Assembly (NCBI RefSeq): GCF_001642475.1
Contig: NW_019173942.1
Location: 62,001 to 126,000 of the forward strand
Direction: 5' to 3'
Length of the DNA: 64,000 nucleotides
Origin: Fonsecaea monophora
Lineage: Eukaryota; Ascomycota; Eurotiomycetes; Chaetothyriales; Herpotrichiellaceae
This document shows positions 56,170 to 64,000 of this stretch, in pieces. The translations under genes and the position numbers were made by a program. The first letter of the stretch is position 1; every line of letters begins with the position of its first letter. The notes under the pieces were generated by a model that was given only the letters and a program-made list of their open reading frames with translations, was not told the origin of the DNA and did not search any database.

Positions 56170-58159
56170 ATGGGTATGAGCACATGGTGACAGGGCGACA
56201 TTTGGCGCACAGCCTGCGCACCTGGTCGTTACGTCAATCTCACTCGCTGACGTGTTATAGCTCCCAAAAAGAACCAAAAAATGTCCCTCGGGACCTTCTT
56301 GCAGGACGAGAGTGCGTCCTACTCGTGGTTGGTTGCAGCCGACATCAGTCGCTAACTGTTGGTAGACTATGGTTCTTGGGCCGATGAGATGGAGGATATG
56401 CCCCTGCCAAGTAAGCTCAGCGTGTACGAGATGAAAACACAGATGGACAGGGGATGCTGACTGCGTTTGTTTAACAACAGCCTCCGACACACGACCAAGC
56501 TATGGGTCTGAACGAAGAGCGTTTAGCACGACTACTGGCATGGGCAACGGCTATCCAGGTCAGTTGTCGCATGTCATATCATTACCGAACAGGACAGAAT
56601 GCTGACTGTAGACTACCGCCACCCACAGACCGACGAGATACATACCCTGCACGAGAACAACTCCCTCTCCCCACGCAACCCCCTTACACTGCACATCTCG
56701 CAAACCTGTCCTTCGATGCCACGCAAGGAGATGTAAATGATTTCTTTAGAGACTGCCAGGTCACAAACGTCCGCATTGTGGAAGACAAACAAGATCGCAA
56801 ACCCAAGGGCTTCGGTTATGTCGAATTTGCAACACTGGATGGTCTTAAGGCTGCATTGGCTCTCAGTGGCAACAACTTGGCAGGTCGTCAGGTCCGTGTT
56901 AGCGTCGCCGAACCGCGTGAGTTATCATTTTGGCCTTTATGAAACTGGGACTGACTGTCTGCGTAGCAAAAGAAAGGCATGAGACCCGCGATTTCAGCGA
57001 CTGGTCAAGAAAAGGCCCTCTTCCAGAACTGCCGAATCAACGCAGGGTTTCCGACAGGCCAGGAGGTTACGGCGGCCGTAGCTTTGACAACATGTCCGAC
57101 GCCGGAAGTGAGAGGGGCCACGGGAACGAACGTGGCGCCCGGCGTGGGTTCGGGGACGGAGATGGCAAGGTTCGGGACTTCTCAAATTGGGAAAGAAAAG
57201 GACCATTGTCACCGGTCACACCTGGCCCCACGAGTTTAAGGGAGGGTGGGAGACAGGGAAGCAAGGAAGGCTACGGCTTCCGCAAGAATTCGCCGTCCTG
57301 GGGCGATGCAAGATCACAGGACGGGTCTCGGCCTCCACGACGTGAATACGCCGAACGACCTCCTCCCGAGAGACAACCGACCGCACCGGAACTTGATAAT
57401 CAATGGCGCGCTCGCATGAAACCTGATTCTACCAAAGTCCCGACTCCCGAAGCCAGCGAGCCCTCTTCTCCTGCCGCGCCGCCGGCTCCAGCAACCAGAC
57501 CGAAATTGAATCTGCAGAAGAGAACTGTTTCCGAGACGGACCCCGTGGCATCGCCTGCTGCGATTTCCGATGTTAAATCCAGCCCGTTTGGAGCAGCTCG
57601 TCCAGTCGATACGGCATCTAAAGAGAAGGAAGTCGAAGAAAAGCGCCAGCTTGCTCTTCGACAGAAAAGGGAGGCGGAGGAAAAAGCAAAGGCTGACAAG
57701 GCCGAGGAAAAGAAATTGGCAAAGGAGAAAGCTGAGGTGGACAAGGAGCGGGTCAAGGAAACGCCTAGCAAAGAGACCAAGGAACCCAAGGAGCCCAAGG
57801 AGTCTGCTGCTGCCAAAGAAAATGGCGAGGACACGGCCCAATCTACGCCGAAGTTTGATATTCTGCGTCGTGCTGACTCGGGCATGAACGATATGGTTGC
57901 GGATGACGAAAATGACGAGGAGGCGGAAGAACGGCCTCAGCCGACAGACGACAAAGCAGTCAAACCCAAGGAAATCGTGCAGACCCCAACGTCGGCGAAG
58001 GCCAATGGTTCTTGGAGGAACGCACCGTCTGCCCAACCCCAACCCCCCGCTACCAGCACTGCTACAGAACTGGAAGAGGACGGCTGGAGCACAGTGTCCA
58101 AGCCGCAAAAGCAACGCAACCAGCGACGATACGGTCCGTCGAGAGGAGCGGCGTCCTGA
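56170..58159 (+). CDS. TIF3: Translation initiation factor eIF4B (Tif3/Sce3-like)
   Basis: Six exons, 56170-56173, 56261-56311, 56366-56410, 56481-56558, 56629-56916 and 56967-58159, total 1659 nt (552 aa). The first coding exon is only four bases (ATG G). The joined start is MAPKKNQKMSLGTFLQDENY, followed by GSWADEMEDMPLP, the characteristic eIF4B N-terminus. An RRM follows at about residues 80-160 (YTAHLANLSFDATQGDVNDF with RNP motifs GFGYVEF and related). Behind it come two copies of the fungal repeat, RDFSDWSRKGPLPE and RDFSNWERKGPLSP. The C-terminal half is a highly charged Lys/Glu coil (EKRQLALRQKREAEEKAKAD) ending in DGWSTVSKPQKQRNQRRYGP. The factor stimulates eIF4A helicase in scanning in the cytoplasm. 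Acceptor choice for exon 5 (CCCACAG at 56628) was fixed by frame. Confidence 0.92.
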
Positions 58160-59048
58160 GAAAATATCAGAGTTGCCACTCCAGGGCCGTGCGAACGATC
58201 ATGCAGCACATGCTGTAGCTGAAGTTTGTTGTGCGGTCTTTTGTACATCTACTCGCCTCTCACCATATCTGGCCGACCTGCAGTTTTCAAAGTACAGTCG
58301 GTGTGGGAAGGCGGATCTCGGCAATTTTGGCTATTCTCCAGTCTTCGCACCTGTTCCCAAAAATTCCAGGGATCGGGAGTCTGCTTGCTTTGTCCAGCAT
58401 GGAGGAGTTTGGGCAGGAGAAGGGTCTGGAACTGTAGCCAGAGAAAGTCTGATAAGGATGGGATCGCGGCTCCGGAAAAACATGATTTGGAGAGACAGTC
58501 TCTCGACTCGCACTCGTGTCTTCACTCAAGGCTGGCCAAATACGACAGACCACATCGCCTTTTAGATGGCTCATAGAACAAGTATTGCTTTCAGGGTGTG
58601 TGTTCGTCCTCTGTCCTCTCTGTCCCCTGCACCCACAGCATGCACGTGTCACAGCGCCTACCTTGAATGGCACTGTTAGTCAGAAGAGGCCCCCAGTCCA
58701 AATGCTTCATCTGCAATTGACTCCTACACTGTCATCGCCACTGGTGAGTCGCCTGCCCAGTGCTACCTAGGAAGATACCATGTGCCTCGTTAGTTGGGTG
58801 CGTCGGTACTCAAGTGCTCTAGATGGATCAGATCACGTGCTATCACCAATATCAGGAAAGTGAGACGAGGTACAATGTGGACCAATCAGTGGGAAACAAA
58901 AAATATGCCAAGGCCACAGCCAAAAAGTGTAGTCACTGGATCTCGAACATGTGAGTGAAAAAAAAAGTGACCAAAGCAAACACTCTTGGTCTCTAGCGAC
59001 CAGATTCTCTGCCAACCCTTCACCCAGTCATGAGATGGGGTACAGACG
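58160..59048 (+). other. Intergenic region between eIF4B and the TFIIIC subunit gene
   Basis: About 890 bases between two genes on the same strand. Open frames on both strands lack recognisable content. It contains an A run at 58961-58968. No tRNA-like or other RNA gene was seen. Confidence 0.45.
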
Positions 59049-62000
59049 ATGGCGAAGGGCCTGGACGACTTGATCGAGTTTCTGCTCGAGGAGATTGCCG
59101 TCAGTGGAAGTCGAGGTCAGTTTGATTTTCGCGACTCATTTTCCCCCTCCAAACCTGCATGATCCGAGGTTCCTGGTGGCGATGGGTTCCAACTTCACTT
59201 TCAACCACTGGATCCGCCCCACATCTATCCATCAACGAATGCTAACTCAAGTCTACGCGTAGGTGTTACTATCCGTGATGTTGCTCACTTCATCTCTTCA
59301 TTCTACAACGACCTGGAAGATAACTCACGACCCAATGTCCCCGTTGAGCACATTGAACCAAGCCCTCCGGTTACAGTTGATTTCCCCCTACTTTCCAAGA
59401 TCTGGTCCTGGTTAGGTCGGCATCCTGATGTCTCTATCGGTGAAGATAGAAGGTACAACAAGACATCGTTGACGGAGATTGAGATTCAATTTCCGAATTA
59501 CATCGACCTTGGTCTCAGTGGCAGGCAAATACCCGCTGAGGACGGTGCCGACTCGGACGGGTCAGAGCAACCCGGCACAACACCAACGAAGCAACCAAGA
59601 CTTCAGAAACCCCGTGCTACTAAGGGCCCACGGATCTCTGTTAGCGAGACGCGAATCTGGCAAGCGATATGCGGTCATCCGCCAGACCTCAGCAAGGTTG
59701 TACCTCTTGAGTTCGAACTCTTGTCTCATATTGCGGCAGCAAGGTCAACTGGAATTTTACAAGGAGACCTTGTGAGAGCATCTGGCCAGGACAAACGCTC
59801 TGTACCTAAGCGGACGGACTCCCTACAAAGCAAAGGCTACATCACAAAGGAAATCGTTTTTCGCCACGGTACTCGGACAAGTCGACTGACGCTGAGAAAG
59901 TTCGCCCTACAAAATGCAGCAGACGCTGAGCCGTTCCATAAGCTCCATAGCCTCCCACAACGTGGTTCAACTTTGCGAGATGTCGTCCGCAGGATTTTTG
60001 ATGTGCTGGAAGACCGCAAGCTTATATCTCAAACAAGTCTGGCAGAAGAACTGAGCCTGGGGTCTTCGGGGGAGTCCGCCATCCTTTCCAAGATCATCCG
60101 TCGGCTCGAGAAGCTGAAGTGTATCAAGAGAGTCCGAACTGCTGTCGGACCTTCTGCAACCTCTGATGACCTACGACATTTCGTTCAACTGGTGCGTCGT
60201 GCCGGCGCAGTGGACCTGGATAATTTCGACACAGAGATATTGTCTTTGAGCCAGACAGTTGAGGAGTTGGCATCCACTTACGACCGCAAAGACCGCAACA
60301 ATAGTCCCCTCGAAGTTCCAGCCGCCGAGGAGGAAGATGACGAGTCCGACGAAGCTGTCTATAAACCTGCCAGGTGGAACCCTGACCGCTTAATGCCTAA
60401 TGTTATGGTTGATGCCGTACGACTTGCGGGTCAAGAGGGTCTGACGAATCTGGTAAGTCCATGTAATTCCCCAAGTCTGCCACAATACTAACAGTGCAGA
60501 ATGCACGTAAAATGATTACTGGCGACTTTGTGCGCCGTCAGCTAGAGTCTCTGTTACTCCGACTTTCATGCGAATCACTCATCATGCAGCCGCAACATTT
60601 GTGCCACTTGGCCATCGTCCGGACCACCGTGAGACAGGAAGGGGTCACGCAGTATGTCCATTACTCGTGGGATACCTTTCTACAAAAGGCTACAGACCAC
60701 CATCTCGACGTTTCCGATATCCCAGGTGCTGGTCAGATGATGAAGAGGCCTGCAGGCAATGACGCTGGCTCCGAGGTCGACCACCAGAACTCCCTTCATT
60801 TTGATGTTGATGAGTTCGGGTTTCCGGTGCAACCCCCTTTGGCTCTGCAGCTGCGCCACGGCCAGGCTACCTTTTTCGAGTTAATAAAGGCAGCTGCCGC
60901 TGGAGATGTCAAACAGCGCAATGGGGAGCCTGCCATTGTTAAGCACGGGATGAAGATGGCTCTTACAACACGCGACAAGTCGACAGCCGTGTCCAGCACG
61001 CCAAACTGGGTTCCTAACCGGTTGTCTCACCAGCCACAGCAGCCTACAGGACAACCGCTAAAACGCCGCAGAAATTCAGGTGATGAGAAGACAACAATTG
61101 GCCGTCCTCGCAAATACATGCGGGGCACGGAAAAGTTCTGGCGGATGCAATTCAAGCAGGCAAGACTGGATGCTGGCACGAGTTCTGACAGTCTTACAAA
61201 GGGAATCGCCCAAAATCCCTCGGCCGTTGCTTTACATACCCGACGCCCAGCAGGTTTCGATGAAGCACTAGTCCAGGCCCTGGAGGCCAGATTGCCGATC
61301 CCCATGCATCCGGAAGACATCAACGAGGACTGGGTCCGTTCGACAAAAACCATGATAGATCGTTCTTCAGAGGGCATCTATATATCTCCCAAAGGGTTTC
61401 GCTCCGACAACAGCCAGAAAGTAGCGCAGATCATGATTGTAAAAACTCCGCGGCTGAAATCACTCGACTTCAACGAGAGGGACGTCATCCATCCATTTCG
61501 CTTCCTCTCTTCTAGCGCATCCCATAGCTTCCCGTTCCGAAGATACTACCCCAATCTCCCACCCTGGAGTCAAGCAGCGCCAGGTGCGCCAAAATCATCG
61601 AAGCGCCAGGCTAGAAGGGCACTCAGCAAGGTCGAACAGAAGGGGAAAACAGGCCCTAGATTGGGCGTTTTCTATGAAAGCCCGCGCCTGCAGGCGCCAC
61701 AGGCTCCTGAACTTCCAAAGGCCGGCGATGTTCAGCTACAGGTAAACGTGTCCATGGACACTACCGACGAAGAAACCGGACCTCTCCGTGAAAGCACTTT
61801 GTTGCCTAGAGACTCATCACCCGCATCGATGAATGAGGTCGTCTCTCCCAAGGACGTGAGAATTGGAATTGTGCAGGCCGAAGGAGGTTCGCAACAGAGC
61901 AATCAAGAACGAGACCGCAGCTCAGTGACACCGGTGGCTCCAAGCTCGAGGCCGACCACCACCGAAACCCCTCGTATCAGACCTTCCAGAAATCGGAGGT

Positions 62001-64000
62001 TAACCCGCAAAGCCATCGAATCTCGGAATTCGGATCAGCCCTACTCCCAGCTGCCTGATATCCTTTCTGAAGCTCCGAAAGTCCCATTCGATGTATGTGC
62101 AGCAGACTCTGGAATCCAAAATGAGACATCCCTTGATCAAGAACCTGAAGCATTCAGTGCAGAGGCAGTGTCACATTCTATAGACCACTCGCCCACAAAG
62201 GAGCGCTCCGCAGATATCCCAGACTCAGATACACAGAAGACACAAACCCCTCACCATGCACAGCATCCCATTCCCAGTGCCGCAGAAAGGGATGTTGATG
62301 CGAGTTCCAGCGTTGGCGAGACAGCAGTCACGAGAATGCCTGCGGTCGAAAATGACATCACCGAGAAGCCAGCTACACTGGCTATCTTAGAGGGAATCTC
62401 CGAAGTTGCCACAACCAGAAGTCCCTCTGTGGCTGAGCGGGCGCAAGAGAGCCATCATGTCGCAGAAGAGATGGACAATGTGCAACAGAAAAGCTCCTTC
62501 CCATCTGAGGCCGACACCAGACAACGAGTCTTAAAGGCAAGTAGAGCAAGAACTGAGTCTGTTGACACAGGCGACTCTGAAGAGGAACCACAGCCAAAGA
62601 ACCGACAAAGTCAAGGAAAACAGCGCTATTTCGACGGTGCCAAGGCACTCTTTCGGAGAATAGTCCTTCAACTGATTCAGGAGACATCAGGGGTCGTGCC
62701 AAATGATCCGCCAACGCTCAAACGCATCTCGTTACCTCGCTGGCAGGAGGCTGGAGGGCAAGGTCGACCCTTGCTTAAAACAATCAAGACTGCAATCAAA
62801 TCCTTGACCGAATCTCGGAGACTAAAACAGGTCATTTTCACATTCCGAGCGAAGTCTGGGCTTATGGTTAAGCGGTCAATCATCTTCCTGCCGCATATCG
62901 ACCCTTTGTCTCAGGCGGTCGAAGACATGAAACAGAATATTATCAACGCAGAACCAACTGACTATGTCCCGCCTGAGTGGCGGGTTGAAGGCTATCGCAT
63001 TCCCCTCGTCAATAAAAGGCTCCGAGCAGAACGCCTGAAGTCGAAGAGCGACGGCCCAGAAGACGACGCGCATCGACGGCAGCGTCAGACGGAACCATTG
63101 CCTCCGCCGCCAGTCAGCGCGAGGGGAGCCATACGGAAACAGCCACACCGTCTCCAGTTGTAATGCCAGAAACTCCGGCAACGGCTTTCCTCACGCTCAA
63201 AGTTCCAGCATTGGGTTCACTTCCAGTTGTGCATCTCCATAAGTGGAGGGCAGAGTGTCCAGTAAGTGCTTTACGCTCCGATACCTCCGATGCGAATCCG
63301 TGGAAATCGAGCGCGTTCCGACCCGTACGGCGGCGCCGGAGAGTGGAACAACAAGCCACAAAGACAAATGGACGTTCAATCATATGGCGAAATTTCCCAT
63401 CCTCATTGGAAGATATCCTGCAGCTTCCTGCTCTCAAGTTGGACTACGATGCCTTTCAAGCCGACGATCCTGACTGGCAACGTTTTGCTTGTGAGGTCGA
63501 GGGGGTTCGCGCCTGGGAAGAACAAGAGCCCGAGGTGGCTCTGTCGAAGCGCTCTAAGTTCGCTTTCATCAATCATTTGGTCCCAGGCGCCTTGTATGCA
63601 GGGTCAGTCGTTCCCTTGTCTGTTGAATTTAGTAAGATTGTCAAGTTCGACAAAGATGGAGTCGAGTTTGAGGTTGCATATCCTCCTGACAGATCATGGC
63701 CAGCATTTGTGAACGCCCTAAATGCACCTCCCAATATTACTTCCCGAATCGCAGCGCTCGACGAGACAGAGTTGATATCGGCGCCACCTTCTTCCCCAAA
63801 GCGTCGCATTCGGCGATCCAACAGACCGTCCAAGCGCGTGCTGTCAGAAGATGACCACGGCTTCGTCCGCCTACCGGCACCTAAACGCCGCAGGAAAACG
63901 GCACAGGGTCTATACTCGGCACCATCGAGACGGACTGGAATACTAGCTCTGAGTGCTACACGCCAAAAGCTTCCTCGAGGTGCCAAGTGGCTGCAGACTA
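59049..64000 (+). CDS. TFC3: TFIIIC largest subunit (Tfc3-like, B-block-binding), 3' end outside the window
   Basis: Exons 59049-59115, 59263-60452 and from 60500 onward. The start is MAKGLDDLIEFLLEEIAVSG, and the joins give SGSRGVTIRDVAHFISSFYN and GLTNLNARKMITGDFV. The N-terminal third has winged-helix-like blocks (LLSHIAAARSTGILQGDLVR, then LEDRKLISQTSLAEELSL) and VTQYVHYSWDTFLQKA, as in the B-block-binding subunit of TFIIIC, which recognises the internal B box of tRNA promoters. The middle is long and of low complexity. The frame from 60500 stops at 63161-63163, but another frame is open from 63016 to the window end and codes for protein-like sequence (LPALKLDYDAFQADDPDWQR). A 59-nt intron at 63084-63142 (GTCAGA...AAACAG) would join them as HRRQPTPSPVVMPE; this splice is tentative. 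C-terminal basic clusters follow (PKRRIRRSNRPSKR). Confidence 0.82.

Noticed and set aside
1..64000. CRISPR arrays, insertion sequences, rRNA and other bacterial-type features.
   Set aside because: The window is eukaryotic nuclear DNA with spliceosomal introns; no regularly spaced repeats or transposon ends were seen.

Overview
The window is nuclear DNA of a filamentous ascomycete (Pezizomycotina). I infer this from short GT-AG introns (45 to 135 nt), and from a gene set that includes a flavodoxin-fused sulfite reductase beta subunit, an Arb1 siRNA-chaperone protein, PDR-type ABC transporters, a LaeA-like methyltransferase and a caleosin. The order or genus cannot be fixed from sequence reading alone. 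No tRNA, rRNA, CRISPR array or intact transposon was seen. Exon borders were derived by hand from reading frame, splice consensus and family motifs, and all multi-exon models below sum to whole codons.

Layout. 1-320 (-): 5' end of a gephyrin-type molybdenum cofactor gene. 921-2777 (+): tannase/feruloyl esterase. 3782-8068 (-): mitochondrial RNA polymerase. 8489-9736 (+): Gfo/Idh/MocA oxidoreductase. 9878-11161 (-): RNA polymerase III subunit RPC5/Rpc37. 11823-12654 (-): broken protein kinase gene. 13578-18319 (+): sulfite reductase beta subunit. 19017-20118 (-): SAM methyltransferase. 20951-21763 (+): caleosin. 22165-23823 (+): cytochrome P450. 24360-25990 (+): LaeA-like methyltransferase with 11 exons. 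26720-27529 (-): nitroreductase-like protein. 28843-29307 (-): small membrane protein. 30117-31382 (+): FAD monooxygenase. 31639-36801 (-): PDR ABC transporter with 11 exons. 38294-39882 (+): CLP1. 40176-41420 (-): inositol polyphosphate multikinase. 42052-43872 (+): Arb1. 44645-53805 (-): giant FMP27/BLTP2 lipid-transfer protein, apparently broken by a one-base frame change near its 3' end. 54951-55729 (-): glycine-rich membrane protein. 56170-58159 (+): eIF4B. 59049 to the window end (+): TFIIIC largest subunit (Tfc3-like), incomplete.

The two flanks are conserved housekeeping genes: transcription, RNA processing, translation, sulfur and inositol phosphate metabolism. The middle part (about 19-37 kb) is different in character. 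It holds two methyltransferases, a caleosin (peroxygenase family), a P450, a nitroreductase-like protein, an FAD monooxygenase, a small membrane protein and a drug-efflux-type ABC transporter, with no PKS, NRPS or terpene synthase between them. It reads like a tailoring or detoxification neighbourhood without a core enzyme, and is the most likely place in the window for uncharacterised metabolism. That it works as one unit is inference only.
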